A program made the position numbers and the translations under genes. 64,000 bases of DNA, from NCBI RefSeq assembly GCF_023347535.1, contig NZ_CP094473.1:1-64000 (forward strand), written 5' to 3'. The stretch comes from Faecalibacterium sp. HTF-F. GTDB taxonomy: Bacteria > Bacillota > Clostridia > Oscillospirales > Ruminococcaceae. The notes beneath the pieces were generated by a model. It saw only the letters and a program-made list of their open reading frames with translations. It did not search any database and was not told the DNA's origin. Each line of letters begins with the position of its first letter. Position 1 is the first letter of the stretch. Below are positions 33,122 through 43,200 of the stretch, one piece after another.

Positions 33122-35010
33122 CAGTTCTTCTTTTTCTTCATGGAGAAGGCCAGCAGGCATGCGATCATCACGATCATCAGAACCACGCCGCCAATGTTGC
33201 CCAGATCAATGCTCAGGGCAGTGCTGATGCCGAATACGGCAAAGATGGCCAGCAGGATGCCCACAAGGCCCTCGCCTGCGATCATACCTGCGCAGAACAG
33301 GGTGCCGCGGGTGGTCTGCTCTTCCTTGAGCTTCGCGTCAACATTCTTGCGGCTGTCCATGAACCAGCGCACAACACCGCCGATCATGATGGAGGTGTTC
33401 AGGTAGATGGGCAGGTACAGGCCGATGGCAAAGGGCATCACGGGGATGCGCAGGACCTCCAGAGCAATGGCAAGGAACACACCGGTGAACACCAGGTTCC
33501 AGGGCAGGTTGCCGCCCATGATGCCCTCGACGATCATCTTCATCAGGGTAGCCTGCGGTGCGGGGACCTCGGCACCGCCGTAGCCCCATGCGCTGTCCAG
33601 CAGGTACAGCACACCGCCGATGGCCAGACCGGCGGCAATAACGCCGATCAGCTCACCGATCTGCTGCTTGACCGGGGTCGCACCCAGCAGGTAGCCGGTC
33701 TTCAGGTCCTGAGAGGTATCCGCAGCAATGGCAGCGCAGATGCAGATGACAGAGGCGATGGCCATGGAGCCGATCATGCCCTCGATGCCAACGTTGCCGG
33801 TGGCCTTCAGGATCATGGTAGCGATCAGCAGGGTGGCAATGGTCATGCCGGAGACCGGGTTGTTGGAGCTGCCGATCATGCCGACCATACGTGCAGAGAC
33901 GGTGGAGAAGAAGAAGCCGAAGATGACGATCAGCAGAGCACCCAGCGGGCTGACGGGGATGGCCGGAGCCAGCCAGATGATGAGGATGATGAGCAGGATG
34001 CCGCCCAGAATAAAGGGCATGGGCATGTCCTTATCGGTGCGGGAGGTGCCGGAAGCGCTGCCGCCCTTCATGCTCTTCATGGCGTCGCGGAAGGTGGATA
34101 CGATCAGGGGCAGGCTCTTGATCAGCGAAATGATACCGCCGGTAGCAATGGCGCCTGCGCCGATATACTTGACGTAGTTGGACCAGATAGCGTCTGCACC
34201 GCCTGCTGCATACAGATCAGCAATGGTGGTGCCGGCTGCTGCCGGGTACAGGGAAATGTTTGCGCCGAACAGGCAGATCAGCGGGATGATGACCATCCAG
34301 CCTACCAGAGAACCGGCAAACATATAAGAAGCGGTCTTGGGGCCGACGATATAGCCCACGCCCAGCAGAGCAGGGTATACTTCCATGCCCAGAGCACCCT
34401 TGAAGGAGCTGAAGGCCATGGCAATGTCGGAGGGAATCATCTTCAGGCCATCGACGATGAACTTGAAGATGGCTGCCAGACCCATGCCGGAGAACACGGT
34501 GGAGGCGTTTGCACCGCCCTCTTCACCGGCCAGCAGAACGTCTGCACAGGCGGTGCCTTCCGGATACAGCAGGGTGGCGTGTTCCTTGACGATCAGGGCG
34601 TTGCGCAGGGGCACCATGAACAGAACGCCCAGAATGCCGCCGCACAGGGCGATCAAGGTGATCTCCAGGATGCTGGGCTTGTCGCACAGGCCCTCTTTTG
34701 CCCACAGGAACAGTGCGGGCATGGTGAAGATGGCACCGGCGGCCAGGCTCTCGCCTGCGGAACCGATGGTCTGCACCATGTTGCTCTCCAGAATGGAGTT
34801 CTTCTTGAGCAGGACGCGGATCACGCCCATAGAAATGACTGCTGCCGGGATGGAGGCAGAAACAGTCATGCCGACGCGCAGGCCCAGATAGGCATTTGCA
34901 GCGCCGAAGACCACAGACAGGATGATGCCCATGATCACAGAGGTCGCCGTCATTTCTGCGGTGATCTTTTCCGCAGGAATATACGGCTTGAAGGATTCTT
35001 GATCTTTCAT
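33121..35010 (-). CDS. OPT-family oligopeptide transporter
   Basis: A 629-residue membrane protein with about 14-16 hydrophobic segments; OPT proteins are proton-coupled importers of small peptides or metal chelates. The N-terminal cytosolic part (FKPYIPAEKITAEMTATSVIMG) and the motifs GLRVGMTVSASIPAAVISMG and LYPEGTACADVLLAGEEGG are typical of the bacterial branch. The C-terminal KKKKN tail runs into the PqqD-like gene. The ATG follows CAAGGAGTGCAAGC. A hairpin CAAGCGCC/GGCGCTTG lies in the short leader. Confidence 0.93.
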   Translation of the reverse strand: MKDQESFKPYIPAEKITAEMTATSVIMGIILSVVFGAANAYLGLRVGMTVSASIPAAVISMGVIRVLLKKNSILESNMVQTIGSAGESLAAGAIFTMPALFLWAKEGLCDKPSILEITLIALCGGILGVLFMVPLRNALIVKEHATLLYPEGTACADVLLAGEEGGANASTVFSGMGLAAIFKFIVDGLKMIPSDIAMAFSSFKGALGMEVYPALLGVGYIVGPKTASYMFAGSLVGWMVIIPLICLFGANISLYPAAAGTTIADLYAAGGADAIWSNYVKYIGAGAIATGGIISLIKSLPLIVSTFRDAMKSMKGGSASGTSRTDKDMPMPFILGGILLIILIIWLAPAIPVSPLGALLIVIFGFFFSTVSARMVGMIGSSNNPVSGMTIATLLIATMILKATGNVGIEGMIGSMAIASVICICAAIAADTSQDLKTGYLLGATPVKQQIGELIGVIAAGLAIGGVLYLLDSAWGYGGAEVPAPQATLMKMIVEGIMGGNLPWNLVFTGVFLAIALEVLRIPVMPFAIGLYLPIYLNTSIMIGGVVRWFMDSRKNVDAKLKEEQTTRGTLFCAGMIAGEGLVGILLAIFAVFGISTALSIDLGNIGGVVLMIVMIACLLAFSMKKKKN

Positions 35011-35131
35011 GCTTGCACTCCTTGCGACAATACAAGCGCCTTGCTTTTGGGGGCAGGGCGCTTGTGCTGTCCGTTTTCCGATTTCCTAAACACGCGCATC
35101 CCATCCAAAAGGACGCGCTGGCACGTACTCC

Positions 35132-35160
35132 ATTATACTAAAGTATGACTGAATTGGCAA
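35132..35160 (-). promoter_or_regulatory. Promoter of the OPT-PqqD operon
   Basis: Minus strand: TTGCCA (35160-35155), 17 bases, TATAAT (35137-35132). An ATACT-aa-AGTAT inverted repeat overlaps the spacer and -10. Confidence 0.8.
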
Positions 35161-35337
35161 CTGGAAATGTACACAAGAAATTTACAAAAAATTCGTTTAT
35201 TCAAGCATTTTGCGGGAAATTCGGGCAAAAGCGTGCAAAAAGATTCCATATGATTCCAAAACTGTACGCACGTGGAGAACAGCTTTGCAGGAAAAGAATG
35301 CCTTTTAACAGCGTGCGCGCCTGTCCGGAGGATAGCA

Positions 35338-35396
35338 AAAAGCTCCCCCTTCGGGGGAGCTGGCAAAACCGTCAGGTTTTGACTGAGAGGGTTTGC
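35338..35396. repeat. Palindromic intergenic repeat, copy h (partial)
   Basis: One AGCTCCCCCttcGGGGGAGCT hairpin, an AAAACCtgACGGTTTT-like hairpin and one GACTGAGAGGG end; the other end is missing. The rest of the 450-base gap holds the OPT promoter and no gene. Confidence 0.75.
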
Positions 35397-35460
35397 CTAT
35401 CGCGGCGGTCCTGCGCCCTCATCAGTTTCCTGCGGTGATATTTTATGATAAAGAGCGCTT

Positions 35461-36228
35461 TTACACGGCCCCATAGATGCCGTGCACCGACACTTCGCCG
35501 GTGAACACATGCACTTCGCCGCTGTCGGTGCGCACCACCAGGCGGCCCTCTTCGTCCACATCGACGGCTTCACCGGCCCCCTGCCTGCCGTCCGGCAGGT
35601 CAAAGGTGACCCGGCGGCCCAGATTGACGCAGGCGGCCTTGTATTCCTCCCGGAAAGGGGCAAAGCCGTCCCGGGCAAACTGGTACAGATTGCGGTCAAA
35701 GCCAAAGTCGGTCAGGCCCTCGGCCAGCCATGCGGGGTCGGTGGAAAGGTCCACCTTTGCCCCCTGCAGTTCCAGCGAGGTGCCGTTGGGCAGGCCGGCG
35801 GCGTCAAAGTAGCTCTGGGGCTGGGCAAGATTGATGCCGATGCCGCACAGGATGCCCCGGCCCTGCTGCTGGTAGCCGTAGCTCACACTCTCGCACAGGA
35901 TGCCCACGATCTTTTTGCCGTTCAGCAGCAGATCGTTGGGCCACTTGATCTGGCAGTCCACGCCGTAGCGCAGCCTGAGCTGGGTGCGCACGGCCAGACT
36001 GGCCAGCAGCGGCAGGGTGGCAGGCTGGGCCAGCGGCTCCCGGATGGCAACTGTATAATACAGGGCCTTGCCCTCGGCGTTCACCCAGCTGCGGCCCAGA
36101 CGGCCCCGGCCTGCGGTCTGGTTCTCGGTATACACCGCGCCCACCGGGCCGAACTCCTCAAAATGCTCCTTCACGTAAGCGTTGGTGCTGCCGCATTCCG
36201 GCAGATAGCGCACCTCATTGATGCTCAT
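35461..36228 (-). CDS. birA: Biotin--[acetyl-CoA-carboxylase] ligase
   Basis: The 255-residue enzyme attaches biotin to carboxyl carrier proteins. It shows the ligase signature GRGRLGRSWVNAEGKALYY, then KWPNDLLLNGKKIVGILCE and GIGINL. There is no N-terminal helix-turn-helix, so it is a group I ligase without the repressor role; the C-terminal SH3-like domain includes GRQGAGEAVDVDEEGRLVVR. Its ATG overlaps the stop of the phosphodiesterase gene by four bases. Confidence 0.93.
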   Translation of the reverse strand: MSINEVRYLPECGSTNAYVKEHFEEFGPVGAVYTENQTAGRGRLGRSWVNAEGKALYYTVAIREPLAQPATLPLLASLAVRTQLRLRYGVDCQIKWPNDLLLNGKKIVGILCESVSYGYQQQGRGILCGIGINLAQPQSYFDAAGLPNGTSLELQGAKVDLSTDPAWLAEGLTDFGFDRNLYQFARDGFAPFREEYKAACVNLGRRVTFDLPDGRQGAGEAVDVDEEGRLVVRTDSGEVHVFTGEVSVHGIYGAV

Positions 36229-36716
36229 TGTTTGGGTACCTCTTTGTGTTCATAGGCGGTCACTTTGCCTCCGTCCAGCGTCAGGATGCCGTAGGTGTCC
36301 GGCCCGGTGTAGCACCGGCCGCAGGAGCCGGGGTTGAACAGGAACACCCCGCTGCGGGTCTCTGCATGGGGGATGTGGGTGTGGCCGAACAGCGCCACCT
36401 CGGCACCCCGGGCAGATGCGGCGTCTGCCAGCGTATCCAGATCGTATTTTACACCGTACATATGACCATGGGTGTAAAAGATCACCACGCCGTCAAAGGC
36501 GGCAAGGCCGTCGGTGGGTTCCAGTGCGCCGTAATCGCAGTTGCCGGCCACCGAGTAGGCCCGCAGCTTGGGGTACAGCGTCAGGGCCAGTTCCAGATCC
36601 CGCAGGCCGTCGCCAAGAAAGATCAGGGCATCGATGTTTTTGCTCTCTTTCATCAGCACACGCTCAATGGCGGTGCGTCCGCCGTGGCTGTCGCTCAAAA
36701 CCAGAAGTTTTGTCAC
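36225..36716 (-). CDS. YfcE-type metallophosphoesterase
   Basis: A 163-residue calcineurin-like phosphoesterase with the full metal-site series: LVLSDSHG, FLGDGLRD, VAGNCD, FYTHGHMYG and LFGHTHIPH. The size fits the MJ0936/YfcE branch, which hydrolyses phosphodiesters in vitro; the natural substrate is unknown. The following birA start overlaps its stop (ATGA). The ribosome-binding site is AGGAGGACCC, upstream of the ATG. Confidence 0.9.
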   Translation of the reverse strand: MTKLLVLSDSHGGRTAIERVLMKESKNIDALIFLGDGLRDLELALTLYPKLRAYSVAGNCDYGALEPTDGLAAFDGVVIFYTHGHMYGVKYDLDTLADAASARGAEVALFGHTHIPHAETRSGVFLFNPGSCGRCYTGPDTYGILTLDGGKVTAYEHKEVPKQ

Positions 36717-36749
36717 AAAAAGGGTCCTCCTCTGTTTACCAGTTACGTA

Positions 36750-37607
36750 TCATTCCTCTGCCTGCTGGCCCTGTTGCAATACCAGCAGCTGCTTGTACAC
36801 TTCGCTCTTGGAATAGGGCGTGCCCTGCGCCGCCGCCTTGGCCGCTGCGGTGGGGCCAAAGCCCTGCCCGGTCAGTTCCAGCGCCCGCTGCGCTGCCTGC
36901 TCCAGCGTCAGCTCCTGCTCCGGGTCGGCAGTCTCCGGTGCACCGGCCATCACCAGCACGTATTCCCCCCGGGGCTCGTTGGCTTTGTAGTGCTCCACCG
37001 CCTCGCCGAGGGTGGTCTTCCAGATATCCTCATGGAGCTTGGTCAGCTCCCGGCACAGGGTGATGCTGCGGTCGGCACCGAAAGCGTTGGTCAGATCGTC
37101 CAGCGTGGTGCGCAGTTTGTGGGGGGCTTCGTAGAAGATGGTGGTGCGCTTTTCCTGCAAAAGCTCGGCCAGCCGCTCTTTTTTCTGTTTGCGGTTCACG
37201 GGCAGAAAGCCCTCGAACACCCAGCGGGAGGTGTCCTGCCCGGACACGGCCAGCGCGGTGACGCAGGCAGAGGCCGCCGGTACCGGCACCACTTTGATGC
37301 CCCGGGCCAGCGCGTCCCGCACGATCACCTCGCCCGGGTCGGAGACGCAGGGCATTCCCGCATCACTGCACAGCGCGCAGCTCTCGCCCGCCTCAATGCG
37401 GCGCAGGATGCCCTCGCCCTTCTGCAGGGCGTGCTCATAGTAGCTGACCATGGGCTTTTTCAGGCCCAGAAAGTTCAGCAGTTTCATGGTCACACGGGTG
37501 TCCTCGGCGGCAATGAAGTCGGCCGCGCCAAAGGTGGCTGCCACCCGGGGCGGCATATCGTCCAGGTTGCCGATGGGCGTTGCCACGATATAAAGAGTTC
37601 CTGCCAT
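36750..37607 (-). CDS. rsmI: 16S rRNA 2'-O-ribose C1402 methyltransferase RsmI
   Basis: RsmI methylates the ribose of C1402 in the decoding centre, using S-adenosylmethionine. The 285-residue product has the family blocks TLYIVATPIGNLDDM, AAEDTRVTMKLLN, SDAGMPCVSDPG and FYEAPHKLRTTL, and a C-terminal helical domain. The ATG at 37607 sits after GGAGGTAACT; a long in-frame extension upstream overlaps the preceding methyltransferase gene and is rejected. It probably forms an operon with that methyltransferase. Confidence 0.95.
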   Translation of the reverse strand: MAGTLYIVATPIGNLDDMPPRVAATFGAADFIAAEDTRVTMKLLNFLGLKKPMVSYYEHALQKGEGILRRIEAGESCALCSDAGMPCVSDPGEVIVRDALARGIKVVPVPAASACVTALAVSGQDTSRWVFEGFLPVNRKQKKERLAELLQEKRTTIFYEAPHKLRTTLDDLTNAFGADRSITLCRELTKLHEDIWKTTLGEAVEHYKANEPRGEYVLVMAGAPETADPEQELTLEQAAQRALELTGQGFGPTAAAKAAAQGTPYSKSEVYKQLLVLQQGQQAEE

Positions 37608-37651
37608 AGTTACCTCCTGAAGATGATCCTCTCGGCCTGATCCGCAGCTCG

Positions 37652-38326
37652 TCATCTGCCATATAACGCCGCACCGGCGCTGATCAACACATCCGGCTCC
37701 ACCCGCAGGCCGGTTTTGCGGTTCTTCTGCGCTTCCACAAGGAAGAGCCATGGCACGCCGTCTGCCCTGTTCTTTACAAAGGCCAGCCGCTTGGGTTCCA
37801 GCCGGTGGGCCCGCAGCACCGCCAGCACCTCCGCCAGCCGTTCCGGCCGGTGGCAGAGGGAAAAGCGTCCGCCGTCCTTCAGCAGACGGAAGGCGCACCC
37901 GCACACATCGTCCAGTGTGCAGGTGTTCTCGTGCCGGGCAAGGGCGTGGGCCGCATTTTGGCTCTGGGGTCCATCCGTGAAGTAGGGCGGATTGCACGCA
38001 CACACGTCAAAACTGCCCTCGCCCTGCCGGAAAGTGCGCAGGTCGGCACAGACCGGCGTGAGATGCCCGATGTCCTGCTCTTCTACTGCGGCGGAAAGCA
38101 GGGCGCTGCCCTCCGGCTGCAGCTCCAGCCCGATGCAGGGGCCCCGGTGGCCCCGGTCGTGCCATTCCAGCGCCACGATGCCGCAGCCGGAGCACAGGTC
38201 TGCGGCCTTCTGGGCACGCTTCGGCTCACAAAAACGGGCCAGCAGCAGCGCGTCCGAGCCGAAACGATGCTCCGGCGAGCAATATACCATAGTTCTATTA
38301 TACAAGACTTCGGTAGAATGTTCCAT
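37652..38326 (-). CDS. tRNA1(Val) A37 N6-methyltransferase (YfiC/TrmN6-like)
   Basis: A 224-residue Rossmann-fold methyltransferase with a SAM-binding DLCSGCGIVALEW and the N6-adenine motif NPPYFTDG. These place it in the YfiC group, which in E. coli methylates A37 of tRNA1(Val). In Firmicutes this gene commonly precedes rsmI, as it does here. The start at 38326 has no strong ribosome-binding site, and the ATG 13 codons further in (MVYCSPEHRFG) is an alternative. Confidence 0.85.
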   Translation of the reverse strand: MEHSTEVLYNRTMVYCSPEHRFGSDALLLARFCEPKRAQKAADLCSGCGIVALEWHDRGHRGPCIGLELQPEGSALLSAAVEEQDIGHLTPVCADLRTFRQGEGSFDVCACNPPYFTDGPQSQNAAHALARHENTCTLDDVCGCAFRLLKDGGRFSLCHRPERLAEVLAVLRAHRLEPKRLAFVKNRADGVPWLFLVEAQKNRKTGLRVEPDVLISAGAALYGR

Positions 38327-38396
38327 AGATAAGTGCGCCTGACCCTCTCAAAAAAATAGGTGGAATTGCCTGTGGAATTTGTGCGAATTACTGCAA

Positions 38397-38437
38397 AACA
38401 AAAAGCAGCAGACCTGCTTTGGACAGGCCTGCTGCTC
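38397..38437 (-). terminator. Ferredoxin gene terminator
   Basis: AGCAGCAGaCCTG / CAGGcCTGCTGCT stem; on the minus strand it is followed by TTTTTGTTTT. Confidence 0.85.
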
Positions 38438-38465
38438 TTGAAGCGTTTTTGTGCCGCTGCTAAAA

Positions 38466-38633
38466 TTATTCAGCAGTGATAGCACCGGTGGGGCAAGCGC
38501 CCTCGCAAGCGCCGCAGTCGATGCAAGCGTCTGCGTTCACAGATGCAACACCGTCAACGGTGATAGCGCCAACCGGGCAAGCGCCCTCGCAAGCGCCGCA
38601 GCCAACACATGCGTCAGAAACCTTGTGTGCCAT
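38466..38633 (-). CDS. 2[4Fe-4S] ferredoxin
   Basis: A 55-residue clostridial ferredoxin that shuttles low-potential electrons, for example from PFOR encoded at 17.8 kb. It has two near-identical cluster motifs, CVGCGACEGACPVGAI and CIDCGACEGACPTGAI, each with the CxxCxxCxxxCP pattern. The ATG at 38633 follows AAAGGAGAGTTTATT. It has its own promoter and terminator. The two halves share long stretches of identical codons, a trace of the ancient duplication or of continuing gene conversion. Confidence 0.96.
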   Translation of the reverse strand: MAHKVSDACVGCGACEGACPVGAITVDGVASVNADACIDCGACEGACPTGAITAE

Positions 38634-38732
38634 AATAAACTCTCCTTTTTATCTCCGTGCCCGAAGTATTGTATGAAGAGTCATGTATGGCACGGCTGTG
38701 CATGTCTCTCCGGAAATCATATCCTTGACTGC

Positions 38733-38761
38733 ATTCTAACAAAGCAGGTGAGAAAAGGCAA
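38733..38761 (-). promoter_or_regulatory. Ferredoxin promoter
   Basis: Minus strand: TTGCCT (38761-38756), 17 bases, TAGAAT (38738-38733). Confidence 0.7.
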
Positions 38762-38919
38762 GACTAACCGTGGCCCAAAAAACACAAAAGTCTGTTTTTT
38801 GTTGGGTTGCACAAAAGCACAGGCTAACTTATGGACAAATTTGCAGGAGTTTTTTGGCAAAAATCACGAAGAATAGTTAGTTTTAGCATACTAACCCCTC
38901 GGAGCCTCCGGCGCGGCTC

Positions 38920-39873
38920 TCACTCCTTTTCGGCAGGGCGCTTTCTGGCACAGCAGCCGCCAGCGCAGCGCTTTTCCCCCTCGTCGGAGGAAGCCACCAC
39001 CGGTGCCGGGTTGCGCACGCCGGAGTAATCGTCCTCCGGGTCCGGGCGGCGGGGCGCACGCTTGCCGCCGCTGACATACTCACACACGCCTACCTTGTAG
39101 TACCGGGGCGAAAGGCTCTCAGTGCCGCAGCGCACCCGCAGGTAGCCGGATACCGGGTTCACTTCCAGCACGGTGCCAAGGCCGTCCGGCGTGCGCACGG
39201 TGCTGCCCACCATGGGCATGATGCTGTTCAGGTACTCGTAGGCGCTTTCCTCGTAGGCAAGGCAGCACATCAGCCGGCCGCAGGCACCGCTGATCTTGGT
39301 GGGGTTCAGCGAAAGGCCCTGCTCCTTTGCCATCTTGATGGACACGGGCTGGAAGTCCTTGAGGAAGCGGCTGCAGCAGAAGGGCTGGCCGCAGATGCCC
39401 AGACCGCCGATCATCTTGCTCTCGTCCCGCACGCCGATCTGGCGCAGCTCGATGCGGGTGTGGAAGATGCCGGCCAGATCCTTGACCAGCTCGCGGAAGT
39501 CCACCCGGCCGTCTGCAGTAAAGTAGAACATGATCTTGGAGCGGTCCAGCGTGTATTCCGCTTCCACCAGCTTCATTTCCAGGCCGTGGCGGGCGATGCA
39601 CTCCTGACAGGTGTGGTAGGCGCGCTTTTCGTCCTCGCGGTTCTGGCGCATCCGGCGGATGTCCACGCTGTCGGCCATGCGGGTGATGGGCTTGAGGGCC
39701 TTGGGCACCGCTGCATCGGTGATCTCCCTCACCCCCTGCACCACCTCGCCGCACTCGATGCCGCGGGCAGTTTCCACAATGACGTATTCGCCGGTTTTGA
39801 TGTCGGCCCCGGCGGGGTCGAAATAATAGCTTTTGCCGTTCTCTTTGAAACGGACGGAAATGACTTTTTTCAT
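38920..39873 (-). CDS. ricT: RicT (YaaT) PSP1-domain protein
   Basis: The 317-residue product matches RicT/YaaT, part of the RicA-F-T complex that directs RNase Y maturation of mRNAs and affects sporulation and competence in Bacillus. It begins KKVISVRFKENGKSYYFDP and keeps the cysteine-bearing CGQPFCCSRFLKDF and ACGRLMCCLAYEE segments, which can hold Fe-S clusters in the complex. The C-terminal tail has an additional CAGGCCARK cluster. The ATG follows CGAGGAACGCT. A promoter with an extended -10 (TGT-TATACT, 39953-39948) lies upstream. Confidence 0.92.
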   Translation of the reverse strand: MKKVISVRFKENGKSYYFDPAGADIKTGEYVIVETARGIECGEVVQGVREITDAAVPKALKPITRMADSVDIRRMRQNREDEKRAYHTCQECIARHGLEMKLVEAEYTLDRSKIMFYFTADGRVDFRELVKDLAGIFHTRIELRQIGVRDESKMIGGLGICGQPFCCSRFLKDFQPVSIKMAKEQGLSLNPTKISGACGRLMCCLAYEESAYEYLNSIMPMVGSTVRTPDGLGTVLEVNPVSGYLRVRCGTESLSPRYYKVGVCEYVSGGKRAPRRPDPEDDYSGVRNPAPVVASSDEGEKRCAGGCCARKRPAEKE

Positions 39874-40177
39874 AGCGTTCCTCGTTTTTATCGGTCGAAT
39901 CTATAGGATAAGGCCAGAAAAGGGCCTGCTGATCCATTCTGCATCTTAGTATAACATATTCAAATGCACATTTCCACGCAAAAAACAAAAAGCTGCTGCC
40001 GTGCGCCCTGCAGAAAATTTCTGCGGGGTGCAACAATCCGCCCGGCTGAGGCGTATCAATCGGGGGAGACAGACCGAATTTGGTTGCATCCGCTGCCGGA
40101 AAATGGAAAAACGGAAGGGTAATTGTTAAAATCCTGCGAAAGAATCTAAAGAATCACAAAAGAATCCTCCCCTGCCC

Positions 40178-40205
40178 TTGCAAGGCGGGGGCTTGTGTGT
40201 ATAAT
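40178..40205 (+). promoter_or_regulatory. Promoter of the RND permease gene
   Basis: TTGCAA (40178-40183), 16 bases, TATAAT (40200-40205). A CCCC-GCC/GGC-GGGG inverted repeat straddles the -35. The rest of the 411-base gap before it holds only the ricT promoter. Confidence 0.7.
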
Positions 40206-40284
40206 AAAAATGTTGAAGTGTGGCCTTTCTGGAAAGAAAGCGGCTGCCCTGCTTTGCGGCACGGCAGAGAAATGGTAGGGAAAA

Positions 40285-43200
40285 ATGGAAAAATTCAGTG
40301 TTAAAAAACCATTTACGGTGCTGGTGGCAGTCGTTATGGTTCTGATCCTGGGCTTTGTGGCAGTCACAAAGATGGATACGAACCTTTTGCCCAACGTCAG
40401 TACGCCGTATCTGATGGTGGTCACCGTGTATCCCGGCGCAAGTCCGGAGCGTGTGGAGAGTGAGGTCTCCGATGTTCTGGAAAATGCGCTCACCGTGCCG
40501 GGCGTGTCCGATATCACCGCAACATCGGCAGAAAACTACAGCCTGCTGCTGATGAAATTTGTGGACGATACCGACATGAACAGCGCGATGGTCAAGGTGT
40601 CCAACAAGCTGGATCAGGCCAAAAGCGACCTGCCGAGCACCTGCCTGACCCCCTCTGTCATTGAATACAGCCTGAACATGAACGCCTTTATGACGGTGGC
40701 CGTCAGCCGCGAAGGCGCGGACCAGTACGAGCTTTCGGAGTTCATCCAGAAAACGCTGGTGCCGGAGCTCCAGCGCAGGGGCGGTGTTTCCAGCGTTTCC
40801 TCCAGCGGTCTGGTGGATAAGATGGTTCAGGTGCAGCTGAATCAAGATAAGATCAACGATATCAACGCAAAGCTGCTGGAACTCATCGACACCCAGCTGG
40901 CGGCAGCCCGTGAGCAGCTGGAAGCTGCTGAGGCGCAGATCACCGCAGGCCGTAAAGAGTACGAAAAGCAGCTGAAAAACTTTGGCAATACGGTGTCCAA
41001 CTCGGTCATGAGCCAGATGAGCACCGAGGTGGGTGCCGCAGTGGAAACGGTGCGCGCTCAGGCGCAGGCTTTGCTGGAAAGCGTCAACGACCTGATCGCC
41101 GTGGTCAAGGAGCCCGAGATCCAGCAGGCCCTTATCGAGGTGCGCGACGGCCTGCAGAAGGTGCTGGACAAGTTCAACGAGACCGGTATGCGGGACATCG
41201 ATTCCCTCATCGATATCGTGGCAGAGCTGCGCACCATCACGGATAAGCTCACTGGCGCACTGCAGAAGCTGCAGGAGCGCATGAACACCGAGACCGGCAC
41301 CGAGGGCAGCACGGCGGAAGATCTTGCCAATGAGATGCAGCTGCAGGAAAGCCTGAATGTGGTCTACAACGCGCTGGAAAGCACCATCAAGGCCATGGAC
41401 AATGTGCCGCAGCTGATGAGCGAGTTCTCCGGCGCGCTGGGCAGCTTCTCCCAGCAGCAGCTCAATGCCTATATGCAGTTCACCGAAGCGCGTGAAATGC
41501 TGAACGAGTACGAAAAGCAGCTGGAGGCCGCCAAGGAAGAGTACGAGACGGCCAAGACCAATGCGCTGGCACAGGCCGATGTGGCAAAGCAGCTGGATAT
41601 CGATACACTGGCCCAGCTCATCTACGCGCAGAACTTCTCCATGCCGGCCGGTTATGTGCCGGACAAGGACGGCGAGTCCTGGCTGCTGAAGGTGGGCGAA
41701 GAGTACGACAGCGTGGAGGACATCAGCGGTGCTCTGCTGCTGCATGTGGAGGGCTACGGAGACGTGCGCCTTTCCGATGTGGCGGATGTGGAGGTCATCG
41801 ACAACTCTGCGGACAGCTACACCCGCCTGAACGGCGAAAAGGCATCCATCCTCAAAATTTATAAGAATGCGACCTCCAGTGCGGGCGAGGTCTCCAACAA
41901 CTGCCTGACCGCCTTTGAACAGATGGAGAGCCGGTACGACGGCCTGCACATGGTGGTGCTGTCCAATCAGGGCAACTACATCACCATCGTCATCCAGAGC
42001 ATCCTCACCAGCATGGTGGTGGGTGCCGCGCTGGCCATCATCGTGCTGGCCATCTTCCTCAAGGACGTCAAGCCCACCCTTGTGGTCGGCATCAGCATCC
42101 CGCTGTCCGTGCTGTTTGCGGTGGTGCTCATGTACTTTACGGGTCTGGACCTGAACGTGATGACTCTGGCCGGCCTGTCCCTTGGCATTGGTATGCTGGT
42201 GGACAACTCGGTGGTCGTCATTGAAAACATCTACCGCCTGCGCAGCCGCGGCGTGTCTGCGGCCCGCGCTGCCGTGCAGGGCACAAGGCAGGTGGGCATG
42301 TCGGTCGTGGCCTCCACCCTCACCTCGGTATGCGTGTTCCTGCCGGTGGTGTTCTCGGCCAGCCTCGTGCGCAGCCTGATGATGCCCATGTCCCTGTGCA
42401 TCGGCTACTGCCTGATGGCTTCCCTCATCGTGGCGCTCACGGTGGTCCCGGCGGCAGCCTCCACCGTGCTGAAAAAGGCCGAGCCCAAGCGCCTTGTCTG
42501 GTTTGAAAAGGTGCAGGAAAAGTACGCCCATAGTCTGGAATGGTGCCTGCAGCATCGTGCCCTGCCCCTGATCGCGGCGGTGGTGCTGCTGGTGTTCAGC
42601 GGCTGGCAGGTGCTGAACATGGGCGTGGAGCTGCTGCCCAGCATCACCAGCAACGAGGCGCAGATCACCCTGTCCACCGCCGACGGCCTGACCAAGGAGG
42701 AATCCTATGCCATTGCGGGTCAGGTGGCAGAGGCGGCCCTGAATGTGGAAAACGTGGAAGAGGTGGGCATCACCACCGACACCAGCATGGCGGGTCTGGA
42801 CATCAGCCAGCTGGGCCTGCCCACCGCTATCACCGATATCCTGAATGCCGCCAATGCCTACGGCAGATACAAGATCAATGTCATGATGAGCGAGAGCCTT
42901 TCCTCCCGTGAGGTGGAAAAGACCCGGCAGGCCATGGAGGATGCAGTGTCCCAGATCGAGAACTGCACCGCCGAGGTCAAGCTGTACGGCATGACCGACG
43001 ATCTGACCAGCCAGCTGGCGACCGGCCTGTCGGTCAAGGTCTATGGCGCGGATGCCGAGACCCTGACCGCCGTCTCCGAAAAGGTGGTGGAGATGGTGAA
43101 CGACACCGAGGGCTTTGCCAACGCGGACAACGGCCTTGGCAGCGGCGATGCCACCATCATCTTGAAGGTGGACCGCGACAAGGTGCGTGCCTACGGCCTG

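Noticed and set aside
36228..37640. 470-residue frame antisense to the phosphodiesterase and rsmI genes
   Set aside because: Covers two well-supported minus-strand genes and has no family features.
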